A stretch of DNA of 64,000 nt, taken from NCBI GenBank assembly GCA_029721435.1, contig CM056576.1:61957876-62021875 (forward strand), written 5' to 3'. Below, one piece after another: positions 1 through 11,813 of the stretch. A program made the translations under genes and the position numbers. The notes beneath the pieces are model-generated. The model was not told the origin of the DNA and searched no databases. It was given only the letters and a program-made list of their open reading frames with translations. Source of the stretch: Gymnothorax reevesii. Its lineage: Eukaryota; Chordata; Actinopteri; Anguilliformes; Muraenidae. Position 1 is the first letter of the stretch. Each line of letters opens with the position of its first letter.

Positions 1-1205
1 ATTGGCCAATTGTGCCGTACTTCTGAAAAGAGCTGCCAACCACTGTTGGTTGGTATGTTACCTTGAAGTTTGGGCACCCAGACAAAGATCAAACGTGAAG
101 CATACATCCAGTCAAGAAAATTTAGAAATTAATTTCTAGTGCTGTTTTACGTGGTAATAGCATATGATGGCGGCAGCCATGTTACTGCTGACATATCACG
201 TTGCATGGGGCATGCACAGCACACGCATTCACAATATTAAATATTAGTATTAAATTCTAAACCCCTTTCTTACTTATAAACCCCAACCCCCCCCCCAAAA
301 AAAATATTGGCGCTCGCTACTAAAATCATTTTGGCAAATAAATGCCGGAAAGTGGAGGCTGGATACGGAATTCTTCAATTAGCTTTTTAAAAATGGCCTA
401 AATATACTCAAAGATGAATATAGATCCACAAAATCATCATTTGCACACAAGCTCTAACTATCCTCATTTATTGCAAGCTCCTCCTTCTCTACTGTGATAA
501 TTGGGTCACTTAAAATGTCTGAGAACTTAGTAATGCATTATTTGACATAAAGGCAGGACATAATAGTGACTTGAAAAAGCACACGATGAGACAGAAACTG
601 CAATATATATAAAACAATGCCACCATGTACCCAACATTGCCCAGCTTAACATTGTCTGCATAAACCCCATAAAATAATCAATATCCTGCACACAAACAGC
701 CTTATTTCTGTCATATATCCAACGTATGAAAATCGACTATGGGTTAAAAGAAAAGTTGTAAGGCTTTTTGAATGGCATTCAGCAAGGTTTGCATTGGGCA
801 AAATCCTCAACTGTGAATGTTGTCATTATTTAGGTCAGAGGTTTGCTTTGCTTGATCAAGCTTGATCTGTTGCTGGCTACATTGCTGCTTGAATGGTGGG
901 GTCTTCATTTTGATAGCTTTGCTACCCTATCCTCCTTTTCTTTCTTTTCCTTTTTGACTTCTGCTTTTATGTTTGAATGGAAGGACTGTACGTAAGTTTG
1001 CTAATTTGCTAGTCAGTTCAAGCACAAAATCTGAGGATTAGACAATCAGACCTGGTCACATGATCAAATCAAATACTGACTCGACATTGGATAACATAAT
1101 GCCCAGCAATAACCTTGACACATTTGCATATCAGTATGAACGAAAAATATCAAATACAATATGAAAATAGTTAATTTCATTCATCGTTTTTATGACAAGA
1201 GTAGA
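1..1205. other. Unassigned non-coding sequence
   Basis: AT-rich sequence with no long open frame and no terminal repeats that I could match elsewhere in the window. A C-run followed by an A-run lies near 288-304. It is probably intergenic or old repeat. Confidence 0.5.
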
Positions 1206-1218
1206 CTAACCCCTCTGC

Positions 1219-4124
1219 ATATGGAAGCATATAGTTAACAAAATTAAAATGAAATTGCAATGTCAGAAATGCATTTTCATTTTCAAGATACAAGCGCATT
1301 ATTTGTATCATAATGAAAATGCAAATGTAATCCTCCACTTTGTATTTTCATTTTCAAGTCCATGTGTGCAATTTTTATAACAATTGGAAAATGAAAATAC
1401 ATTCCTCATTTACATTTGCATTTTCGAGAAGTGCCCTGCAATATTAATAACAAAACGAAAATGAAAATGCTAATGGTATAAAGCAAAAACATTCTCGGAA
1501 ATGCTGTTTCGTTTTCAAGAAGCATGCGCTTTATTTGTATCATCACGAAAATGCTAAAGTAATCCTCCACCTTGCCTTTGCATTTTCTAAGTCCATGTAG
1601 GCATTGTTTTCACTGTTTTTCACTGTTTTCAAGACGTGCCCCGCAATATCTCTAACAAAACTAAATCGAAAACGATAATCTCATAAAGCAAATACATTCT
1701 CGGAAATGCTTTTTCTTTTATGAAGAAGCAGACGCGATCACATAATTAAATCGCTAACGCAGTTCGCCACTTTTCTTTTTCATTTTCGTGGCAGACTGCC
1801 CTGCCTGGCTTTGCATTTTCGATTTCGAGGTCTCGCGCACTTTACCTAACAAAATTAAAAACAAAATATCTCCCTAGTTGTGTGTGGCTTGTCAGTGAGA
1901 AGGCGGGACTTCCTCCACAATTTGGTACGGATTGGATATTAACATATACAAATGATCTCGTTTGTTATCAATCAGGGCGAAACTCCTGCTGCACGCACTT
2001 GTATGTCAATGCACAAATGGCAACTTGTATAGTTGAAGCCACTGACTGTGCATGGGTGCTCCCTGGACATTGCGGGGTTTGACTGAGAGAAAGACACTGC
2101 TCTCGCTCTCAATTTGCCCTGTGTGCGCTTGGACTAGCGCTTCTTCCACTAAAATTGTGTACTTTACACTAAAATCTGTCGATCTTTGGACGGTTTATCT
2201 ACGCATCATCTGCTGAGTAGTTCAGTCGGTTACAAAGCAAGTTCATATGCTCCTGCTCTCTTGGGCTTCTGCTTCATGTACTTCCATTGCTTTCTTTGCA
2301 AATTTGGAGTGAAAGGACAGTTCATATTAATACACCAGTGCCTATATGTCTCATTACCTTAATAGCTGGCTGCATACCATGGTAGCAGTGTAACACATCG
2401 ACCTCCAGTTTTCTATTATGCGATTCTGTGGATGAATCACGGAGGTAGACTGAGCTAAGAAAGGGACAAATCCTGTTCGCTTGCTTCCTGCTGCTGCAGA
2501 AGAAAGGCTTGCGAAATCCATAGATCTATATAATTTATTATTCTGAAAAGTCACTTATAATATTGGGTTGTCGCTGGCCATAGCCAGATGTCGACACAGT
2601 GATATGTTTCGACCAATCGATGTGTTTTTCATGAACAGTAACATTGTTAGACTAACGCGACGTTAATAAGCTAGCAAACTACTTTTCTACAAGATGACGA
2701 ACATTACGAACAACTGTAGCATAAAACTTGCTTCCAGTCCATTTAACTTGACCAGATTGCCATCAGTTTCACACGTCTGTTTTTATGTGGTAACACTGCT
2801 TGCAGCAGGATGCGTCTCGTGCACCCCTGAGATTCATAACCCGATGTGTTTGTAACTCGGCAACCTTACATGTAGCAGCAAATAAGTTAGAAGAGAAGTA
2901 AGGGCATTGATGTATTGATATATAAGCGGTCCTTTTATTCCAAAATCGTGAAGAAAGCCACAGAAGTAGCTACTTATGCAGCCCCGGTGGGCAGGACCGT
3001 ATGAACCTGCAAAAGACAGCGTGCAGATAATCTGTCCAATCATTGAATGATAGAGTGTAAGCACACGATTTGAGTGAAAGCTGGGTTAATCCAAGCATAC
3101 GCGGGGGCTAATTGAGTGCGAGAGCAGGATCATTGCAATTTTAGTCTGACGATGTTACCGTTCATGAAAAACGCATCGGTTAGCCGAAACATATCACTGT
3201 GTCGACGCTATGGCCAGCGCACACAGGGGTTATTGAGTGCGAGATCAGTGTCTTTCGGGGGAAAACTTTAGCTATACTCTCAATCAAACCCCGCAATGTC
3301 CAGGGAGCGTCCATGCAAAGTCAGTGGCTCCAACTTTACAAGTTGCCATTTGTGCTTTGACATAAACGTGTGTGCAGCAGCAGTTTTGCCCAGATTGATA
3401 ACAAACGAGATCGCTTGTATTTGTTATTATCCAATCCGTACCAAATTGTGGGAGAAGTCCTGCCATCTCACTGACAGGCCACACCCAACTAGGAAGGGTA
3501 TTTTCTTTTTAATTTTCATAGTAAAAGTGCGTCGGTACTCAAAAATGAAAATGCAAAGCCAGGCAGGGCAGTCCGTCACGAAAATAATAAAGAAAAGTGG
3601 TGAACTGCGTTAGCGATTTAATTATGAGACAGGTATTGTGTCTGCTTCTTGAAAAAGAAAAAGCATTTCCGAGAATGCATTTACTATACGAGATTAGCGT
3701 TTTCGATTTTGTTTTGTTAGAGATATTGCGGGGCAAGTATTGCAAATGAAAACAGTGCTTACATGGACTAGAAAATCCAAAAGCAAAGTGGAGGATTACT
3801 TTAGCATTTTAGTGATGATACCAAATAAAGCGTATGCTTCTCGAAAACGAAAGAGCATTTGCGAGAATTTATTTGCTTTATACCATTTGCGTTTTCATTT
3901 TCTTTTTGTTAGTAATATTCCTGGGCTCTTTTTGAAAATGTAAATGTAAATGAGGAATGCATTTTCATTTTCCAATTGTTATAAAAATTGCACACATGGA
4001 CTTGAAAAAGAAAATACAAAGTGGAGGATTACATTTGCATTTTCATTATGATACAAATAATGTGCTTGTATCTTGAAAATGAAAATGGATTTCTGACAAT
4101 TTTGTTAACTACATTCTTCCATAT
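1219..4124. mobile_element. 2.9-kb foldback element with about 1-kb inverted arms
   Basis: The ends are perfect inverse copies over ATATGGAAG / CTTCCATAT and are flanked by CTGC on both sides (1215-1218 and 4125-4128), a likely 4-bp target duplication. The left arm runs 1219-2129 and resumes at 2572-2670; the right arm runs 4124 down to about 3125; about 450 bp form the loop. The left arm carries about 440 bp (2130-2571) absent from the right arm. The outer arms contain a degenerate tandem sub-repeat of about 235 bp rich in GAAAATGAAAATGC motifs. No transposase is visible. Superfamily unknown. Confidence 0.75.
2130..2571. other. Extra segment present in only one foldback arm
   Basis: The two arms match up to TGTGTGCGC, after which the left arm has about 440 bp without a counterpart before the match resumes at GGCCATAGC. 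This is either an insertion in the left arm or a deletion in the right. No coding signal or terminal repeat was recognised. Confidence 0.55.
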
Positions 4125-4201
4125 CTGCGCAGATGTAGACGGCAGCGGGCACGAAGCTGCTCTTTTTATGCACGCACTCACACTATTCTATCACTAGAGG
4201 G

Positions 4202-4951
4202 CAGTAGCGGCTCTAGACCCGGGAATGGCGGGGCGCACTCACGTCCCTTTATGACAATTATTCCTGGGTAGTTCGCAATCATTTACTGACGCGCTTTCCA
4301 ATTATCGTACTTGGCAACTTAAGACACGGTCTCTCCAAATGTGATCGAACAGCGATGAAATCATGGGCGAAATTCAGTACAGAAAAAAAATTTACTTATT
4401 AATAGGCCAGTGCTTCGCGTTGATTGATCAGGTCCGTGTTCCAGTTAAATATCGCCTTTCACTCTCGGTATTGTGTGGGTTGATAAAAAAGTGGCACTTG
4501 GCAGTTAAATAGGCAGCGTGCTGCTCAAGCTGTTTGCGTGAGAGTCGTCAGGTATGCAAGTTTGACTAACGTTGATTTAAATACAGCAAATAAGCGTCCA
4601 GATGAATGATTGTCTTCTTACGTAATCGGGGAGAACAAGCAGCAGCTGTTAACTGCGGAGTGCTCTCGGAGCGAACCTTCGGTTACTCATGAAAATGACT
4701 GAGAACAGGTTAGGACTAACGACTGTTTTAAACAGATGTTTTGTCACAATTCTCAGTTCAGGTTCCGCCACTGAGCTGAATTTCGCCCATGATTTCATCG
4801 CTGTTCGATCACATTTGGAGAGACCGTGTCTTAAGTTGCCAAGTACGATAATTGGAAAACGCGTCAGTAAATGATTGCGAACTACCCAGGACTAATTGTC
4901 ATAAAGGGACGTGAGTGCGCCCTGCCATTCCCGGGTCTAGAGCCGCTACTG
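4202..4951. mobile_element. hAT-like non-autonomous element, family 1, copy 1
   Basis: A 750-bp element with inverted ends beginning CAGTAGCGGCTCTAGACC, flanked by a perfect 8-bp duplication CTAGAGGG (4194-4201 and 4952-4959), which is diagnostic of hAT insertion. The inverted repeats extend about 185 bp, so it is foldback-like. It interrupts piggyBac-like copy A; copies B and C show the empty site. Related copies lie at 38682-39231 and 48735-55046. No transposase. Confidence 0.88.
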
Positions 4952-6401
4952 CTAGAGGGCACACCCGGTTCAGTTATTGAATATTCACAAGCAAACCAAG
5001 CCCAAGCACAATTTAGAATATGGATGAGTTAAGTCCTATTCCGGTCTCCCAGTAGTTGCATAAATTAAACTCCTCAGCTAAGCCTGAAGTGCAAACTGCT
5101 CAATATACTTGCCCATAGTATCTTTCCGGCAGTTCAAAAAAATGAGCTCTGGTGACAGAAAAAATCTTTGTACTTTGTAGCAACCACTTCAGCAATCGTG
5201 AGCCAATGCTATGCCAATGAAGTAGTAAGGAAAAATCAATTCTCTGAAGCAAAAATTCCTCATGGTATTGAAACTATGTCAATCAACTATAAATTATAGT
5301 CTTCACATATGAAAAATGTGTAATTCCCTACTGTGGACGAATCCATTGATGAATTCAGCCCTCCCTTATATCCTCCTAAGTCCTGCCCTTGATTAGCCTG
5401 GCACTCAATTGCTTCCTTAGGCTCATCTGCTCACTGTGGCTTTTTGTTTTAGAATTTATACTGTATTCAACAAAATGGAATGCCGAGGTTTTGGCTCATC
5501 TAAAATACCAACAGCTCAAGCACTTCATTAGACCCCTACTACGTTCTTTGCACCTTTCTGTTCAATCTCCGGTCACATATTGCCTGATTTTTCCTGATTG
5601 TGGAATGTCTGTTCTGTTAAAATAAAGAATAATTCAGATTACTGTGTTATTGAGTTATACTTGTTCCTTATGAGGTGTGGAAAGTGTTTATATAAGCTTG
5701 TAAGCTTGGATCTGGGAACTGCTAGCTTTTCATACCAGGATGAATGTTCTGACCCTTAATTAAGCAGTTTGCTTAATGAATTTGTGGGCTGGCCTGTCGG
5801 ACTTCGAGGAAAAATGGTCATTTATCATGGAGAAAAGGCATGTTTTGTGTTTGGAGAGGTTACTGGTAACCACTGATGTCCAACTGGTTCTACTGTATAC
5901 TGATAAACTCATGCTAAATTCAACCAGAAAATCACAAAATCATATTGAATTCCTTGCGTCAAATGTTGATTTGTGTTAAGTATATAATTATTTTATGATT
6001 TGCACCATTTTTGGGGATCTTAGAGTTCAAGTAGCCACCTGGATAGCTGTCTTATTTGGCTCCTAGAGAGTAGGTTATTTACAATTTAATGCTCTTTTGA
6101 AGAGTACTTGCGGTCGAGGAGTTATGATCCCAGAAATGTATTGTTTCAACTCCCAACTAGTTTTCAATCATCAATATACAATCTCAATGCTGAACTCTCA
6201 TGAAGATTTATGTTTGTCACCGCTTTTCTCTAGCAAATTTATAAAAATGAACTGAAATCCGATGTAATTCTAAATGCTGCAAGTGTCTTGTCTCAGTTGA
6301 GTCATATTCCCCCTCCCTATGAAGCTCAAATCTTGAATTATAAAACATTAAAAAGGGTAACGCATAAATAGCCAAATTTGGCTCCTGTGCAAAGGGGTTA
6401 A

Positions 6402-8110
6402 GCATGTTACCTTGTTATAAAATGCTTTGAATAATTTTTAGAAAAAACCCATGATAGAGACGATTTTGGCTTCATGAATGTTTATATAAAGAGTTTCACA
6501 GCACTATACGGAATGTGGGTAGTACTTGTACCAAAATCCTAAATATTATGATGAGTCTGTTTGTTGCGCGGTAAAATCTTGTAAATTCAGGGTGTGCTTT
6601 GGACTCCCTTATTCTCTGATCTCAGCGCAACTGCATTGATTGAGCTACCTCTACTTAAGCAAACACTTAGGAGGCTCTACCTGCAGAAAAATTATAATCC
6701 ATCACACAAACGTGGATTATTTTCAGAGCTCCCCTAATTGTCTCAAGGGATTCGGGGAGCTCATGTGCTCTTAGCTCCCCCGTAATTCGGACCATGTTAT
6801 TCACAGTAATCTTTCAGGGTGCACATTAATTGTGAAACCTTAATCAAGAGGAAACAGATTTTTTTTATTAAATCAGTAAATGATTTTGGTTGGTTCTATA
6901 GGAACATTAATATCGTACAGTGTTTTATTTATAAGAAAAAAATAAGTTATAATAAATATAACTTATTTATAAGTTGTTATCCAGAGTTTCTCTGCAAATA
7001 TGTATATTTTATAATTTTATAAAGTATTTTTTGTGTATTGCCAGTCAGGGGTGCCAGTAATTTTGGAATCCACTGTAAAATACTGCGCTAAGGGTCCATA
7101 ATGTCTTCCCAAAAAGAATTAACATTATTTTCTTGTGTTTTTGTGGAGCTGGATGGGTACCCCATCGATCAAGGGCTCCTTGAATCCTCCCACGTTCCCC
7201 TGACTAATGGTCATGAAGTCCTGCAGAAAAGAGTCAGCTTATTGAAAGCTGAACTTTTACCGTGATTGTAGCATCCATGCTGCCATCTAGTGTTTGAAAG
7301 TGGGAAAACCCCCCGCTGCTTTCAGATGACTAATGGACAAATGTTTTGTTTATGCTCATTGCATTTGTGCTTTGTAAAAAAAGAAAATAAATATTTATTT
7401 TCTAACAATTAATTAGCCATTATTCACTTTTTTGTGTTGAATACCAGGTAAACATATGGTCTAATTTGTATTGCCAGATATTGCTTCCAAGTCAACAGTA
7501 TGTATTGGGATGAACGTAAAATATGCTGACTCCACATTGATTTTATATTCCCTTTGTTGGTTCGGTCAATATTTATTTATTCACCTCCACACTGCATTGC
7601 TCAGTTCGAATTTTAACATTGTTGTACTTCACTTAAAGAGACCATCTGTCTTCTGTAGTACAAAGTTATTTTTCCTAGGGTGAATGCAACATAATTTCAA
7701 CTGAATGCTTGCTTGCCAGTAAAAATGAGGTCTCTGCCTGAAATTGATTCCAATGTTTCACTTGGAAGCAAAATCAGGAGCAAATGGCTCCACACCCACA
7801 GTGCACTCCAGAACACTAAACATGCATAGATAAATACGTGCAGACATGTACCTCGTGTGTTTATATTTTCTATGGAACCTTGGAAACTAGATTTGATGGC
7901 AATCAGATTTTATGACAGCATAATATAAATATGGTGTAATAAGGTTACATCTGATTTGGAGAAGAAAAAGAGCTGCTGGCAGTGGCAGATGGACGGTCTG
8001 AATAGAGCATTCTACCAAGACACACCTCTCTTTCATCTCGTGTAAAGCAGTTCGCAAAATATAATGTTTGAATGATTTTTCTGTTTGTCCCGCTTCTCAC
8101 CCAAGCACAC
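6402..8110. other. Gene-free stretch with small repeat remnants
   Basis: No supported gene. A perfect short inverted repeat (AATAAGTTATA / TATAACTTATT) lies at 6939-6970. The segment ending near 7078 (GGGTGCCAGTAATTTTGG) resembles a terminus of a Tc1-like element and may be the relic of one starting near 6810. The remainder is AT-rich and unassigned. Confidence 0.45.
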
Positions 8111-8706
8111 TGTCATAGGGTATTTCCAAAAAAAAAAAAAAAACCAAACTAAAATCTTCATAAGTTGGAGCTTTGTGGCTGACGCGTGTTCTAGGATCCA
8201 AAGGAAACGAAATCTTCCACCAAAATCACGTTTTGTACTTTTATTAAAAAAACCAAAATGTAACAAAAAACGAATGCAAACGAAAATAGGCTTCTTAAAT
8301 GTCCGCAAATGAAAACTATAACAACACGAGGCTCCACGGCACGTTAACACAGTCCACGATCAAAAAACCGAGAGGCTCCAACCTTCCTCTTGCCGTGTCA
8401 AACTGAGAATGGCTACTCTGGGCACCTTGCGCAGCATTCCAAAGGCCCACTAACTAACGGTTATCGTTCTAAAGCCACATTTTAACCTTGTATATATGTT
8501 TTTAACCTAAATTATGAATTCTATCAATCATGAACTTAAATAAACATCAAATATATTATCAATATGAAAGTATAATATGAAATTTGAATATCAAATGCAC
8601 ATAATATTAGGGCAAATTCAAACTAGGCATAAAATAGGCATCTGGCGCCTACATTACTGGCCCCTAATTGTTCTAATAACAAAGTAACATAAGAACAATT
8701 ACCACA
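8111..8706 (-). repeat. BEL/Pao 3' LTR
   Basis: A 596-bp LTR running TGT...ACA, read on the minus strand from TGTGGTAATTG. It matches 17198-17651 almost base for base from the AGGGTATT end onwards. It carries a minus-strand AATAAA (reverse complement of TTTATT near 8240) and a minus-strand TATATA stretch near 8490. A purine-rich tract directly precedes its start. No clean target duplication was found. Confidence 0.82.
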
Positions 8707-8716
8707 TTTCTTCTTA
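8707..8716 (-). other. Polypurine tract of the BEL provirus
   Basis: On the minus strand the bases immediately before the 3' LTR are ATAAGAAGAAA, a purine-rich tract in the position where plus-strand DNA synthesis is primed. Together with the matching LTR this fixes the 3' end of the provirus on the far side of the piggyBac-like insertion. Confidence 0.6.
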
Positions 8717-11626
8717 TTAACCCCTTTGTGCAGAGGCCAAATTTGGCTCTTTATGGGTTACCCACTTTAATGCTGTATAATTCAAGATTTAAGCTTCATA
8801 AAGAGAAAAAATGTGGCTCAATTCAGAAAAGACACTTACAGCATTTAGAATTACATTGTATTTCAGTTGATATTCATGATTTTGGTAGAGAAAATGAGCA
8901 GCAAACATAAAAAATCTTCATGAGAATTCACCATTGAAATTGCAAAAAAAATAATTCTGAGGATTGAAAAACAGCTGGGGCTTAAAACTTTACATTTCTG
9001 GTATCATAAACTCCTTGAGCACAAGTAGAATTCATCTTCAACATTACATTCTAGATTACCTACATGCTATTATCCAAATAATACAGCTACCCAAGTGTCT
9101 CCCCAAAGTCTCAAAATGATTTGCTGTCAAATCATTAAAAAATCATGAATTTAACACAAATAAAGTTTTAAGGCATGAAATTTAATATGAACAAGTTATT
9201 TTCTGGTTGAGTTTACTATGAATTTATCAATATCAGTGCAGTTGAATATCAGTGGTCACCAGTAACCTCTCTAAACACAAAACATGCCTTTTCTCCATAA
9301 TAAAGTTTAGAGTTTTGGCCATTTTTCTTCAAAGCCAGCACAAACACGCATTAAATAAACTGCTTATTAAACGATCAGAACATTCACCCTGTAATGGAAG
9401 CTGCCAGTCCCCTCTTCTAAGCTCACGAACCCATTTCAACACTTATAAGGAACAAGTACACCTCACTAACTCAGTAATATCTGAATTCTGAAATATACCT
9501 TATTTTAACAGAACAGACACTCCACTTTCAGGGAATATCAAATCCATTACCTATCCCGATTCAAAAGAAACGTGCAATGAACGTACCAGGGGGTCCACCT
9601 TAATGCACGGGCAGTTCGCGTTTTAAACAGGAAAAAAAACTTGACATTCGACTTTGTTGAGTACGTATACATTCCAAAACACAAAAAAAAAAAACTAAAG
9701 TAGCAGCCTGACCTTTTTAATGAATCCCTCCTCCAGAGACCGATCCAGTAGCAAGAACCCTCCGGTCCTGTTTCATTCGAAATAATTCCAACTGACCATA
9801 TCCTTATCTCATTTAAATCCTGTAAATGTAACTGAACACTTCAAGGCCAGTTTTGCGAACCGATTTTCTATAAATCGCGTCTATTTTAGCCGCGTAATGT
9901 GCATAACGTAGACAGGATACAACCGAGCCTGCTGATACGCATAGGTTTGTATGCTCTGTGTTTGTACTGTAATGAGATTGCAGTCGGGGCTGTTTTTGTG
10001 TTCAATTGAATAATTGGGCTGGATTGTGAAAACGTGTGGTTGATTTAGTTGAGGTAATAAAAGGAGATTGGGAGGGAGGAGAGCGTGAGGTTGTTCCGGT
10101 GCGTTGTGGCAGTTTTGGGAGAGTGGGGTTCGCTGAGTGTCGTTCGCGGCTGTGTAGAGTCGCCGGCGACGAAGATAGTAAGATCAGGGGGTATAGCTGT
10201 TCCAGCGTTAGGAGGGGAGGCTAGGTGCCTCCTTTAGACAGAGAGAAGTGGGGTTAGGTATGCCACAATGGCTCCCTTCTTGGCTGCTGTATGCAAGCAT
10301 GTGGACTGTGGGTTCTAGTAGCCTGCAATTGAAGTTTTCGATTGTTTGCGTGGTGCCATTTTGCGACCTGCCTACTAACGCCACTGTAGCGGATGGTTTC
10401 AGCCTAATAAGTCCTGCGGGTATTAGACGGTACCATTAGCCCAGACCCTGGGGGTGGGTCTCGTCAATGTGGGCGAGTTGAGTACTTTTTAATCTTCAAA
10501 TATGTTGTCTTGTCAATGTATTGTGATTGTGTACTTTATTCTAAACATGAAGAGCTGGGGGAGGGCTGGTTAAGGGAAGTGGCTTGGGCTACTGGGATGG
10601 TCTGTCATTTGGTGCCTCTTGTGTGATGGAATGTTGGGTAGGGTAGTCCTTGAATTGGTGTATAACCTTCTGGGAAGTGTGCTGAACTTGTTTATATTTG
10701 GTGATACTGTGTCGCGGTGAATTTAGCCGGTTGGCTAAATGCTGTGATTGCCACATATTGGCTCTGGGCCTGTCCCTAGCTTCATCTTATGCCAGCTACT
10801 CTCTGTGCCTTTGCTGTATAAATAAAGATTATTATTTGTAATCCTTGGGCTTCCACCTTCCTAATGTGGATTGGCATACGTATTCCGTGTGTAAGTGCTT
10901 TACACTCTTGTTGCTGAGATAAGGTTTATTACAGTACAATCAATGTGTTTCACTTACTCTAAAATGTTTAAACACTCGGATTGGATAAGAAACGAGCCAA
11001 TCAATACATTGTTACCAGGGAAACTTCACGAGTGCATGAAGTGTAACTCTACAATTACGCAGAAGAGCTTGAGTGTATGATTGAGTGATTGGCTATCAAC
11101 GCCAGTACTCGAGTGGATATAAGGAAGCGCTGGATTTGTCAATGAAGGAACCTACGCGTAAATCCACAGTAGGGAACCACGAATTTTTTTGTATGTGACA
11201 ACTATTATTGACAGTACAATGTGAGAGAATCAATACCATGTCGATTTTTTTGCCTCAGAAAACTGATTTTTCTGAACCACTAATTGAAATGCTGTTGGGT
11301 CACTGTGGCTAAATTGGTTGCAATAGAGGATAATGATTTTTTCTGTGTCAAGATATCGTTTTATTAAACTGCTGGATCGATACTATGGGCAAGGATACTG
11401 ATCAGATTGCACATCAGGCTTAGCTGAGGAGTTTAATTCATTCAGCTCTTGAAAAACAGGGCGTGGAGTGAACTTCCCCATATTCAGAACTGCGTTCGAG
11501 GTCTGCTTGCTTGTGAACATTCAATAACTGATCCGGGGGTGCCATCTAGTGATCGAGTACAGTAACAGCGTGCTTAAATTTGCAGGTCTATAGACCCAGG
11601 CGTCTACATTTGCAGAAAGGGGTTAA
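8717..11626 (-). mobile_element. piggyBac-like non-autonomous element, copy B
   Basis: TTAA at 8717-8720 followed by CCCCTTTGTGCAGAGGCC, and CAGAAAGGGGTTAA ending at 11626: TTAA target site plus CCCCTTT ends. It is in reverse orientation to copies A and C. Subterminal palindromes GCCAAATTTGGC at one end and GTCTATAGAC at the other recur in copy C and may be transposase-binding sites. Its interior is broken by a solo LTR (9968-10933). It lies between the BEL pol gene and the BEL 3' LTR, so it is younger than the provirus. No transposase. Confidence 0.78.
9968..10933 (+). mobile_element. Solo LTR (966 bp) inside piggyBac-like copy B
   Basis: Begins TGTAATGAG and ends TTTATTACA, flanked by GTAC on both sides (9964-9967 and 10934-10937). 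Copy C (near 33970) shows the empty site. An AATAAA near 10822 fits an LTR polyadenylation signal in plus orientation. There is no internal domain, so this is the product of LTR-LTR recombination. A gypsy-type origin is likely from the 4-bp duplication but not proven. Confidence 0.75.
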
Positions 11627-11813
11627 ACATAGTAATAATGGTATCCAAACTAAGAAATATGCTAATTTCTGTCAAATGAAGGGGATGCTATTAATAAGCA
11701 CACTAAAAAGTCAATTTTTCTGTCAACTCTTTCAAGGATATAAAGTCCATTATCGGTCCAGAAAAGAGGTAGAGAATGAAAGAGAGAAAGTAGAGCCAGA
11801 GGTTACTAGCACA

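Larger units (their letters stand above)
1206..6401 (+). mobile_element. piggyBac-like non-autonomous element, copy A (disrupted)
   Basis: The outer ends are CTAACCCCTCTGC at left (TTAA decayed to CTAA) and GCAAAGGGGTTAA at right, the TTAA target site and CCC-type ends of piggyBac elements. The interior from about 4960 matches copies B (8717-11626, inverted) and C (33279-35402, same orientation). Examples are the CAGTTATTGAATRTTCAC stretch near the left end and the subterminal palindrome GCCAAATTTGGC near the right end. A foldback (1219-4124) and a hAT derivative (4202-4951) are inserted close to its left end. No piggyBac transposase is visible, so it depended on another copy. Superfamily assignment rests on the ends and target site alone. 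Confidence 0.72.

Noticed and set aside
1219..2129. Regular GAAAATG repeats as a CRISPR-like or satellite array
   Set aside because: They are degenerate sub-repeats in both arms of a foldback, with no constant repeat plus unique spacers, and the genome is eukaryotic.
8033..8350. 105-codon minus-strand frame as a gene
   Set aside because: It lies in the BEL LTR, and the homologous LTR at 17198-17651 does not preserve the frame.
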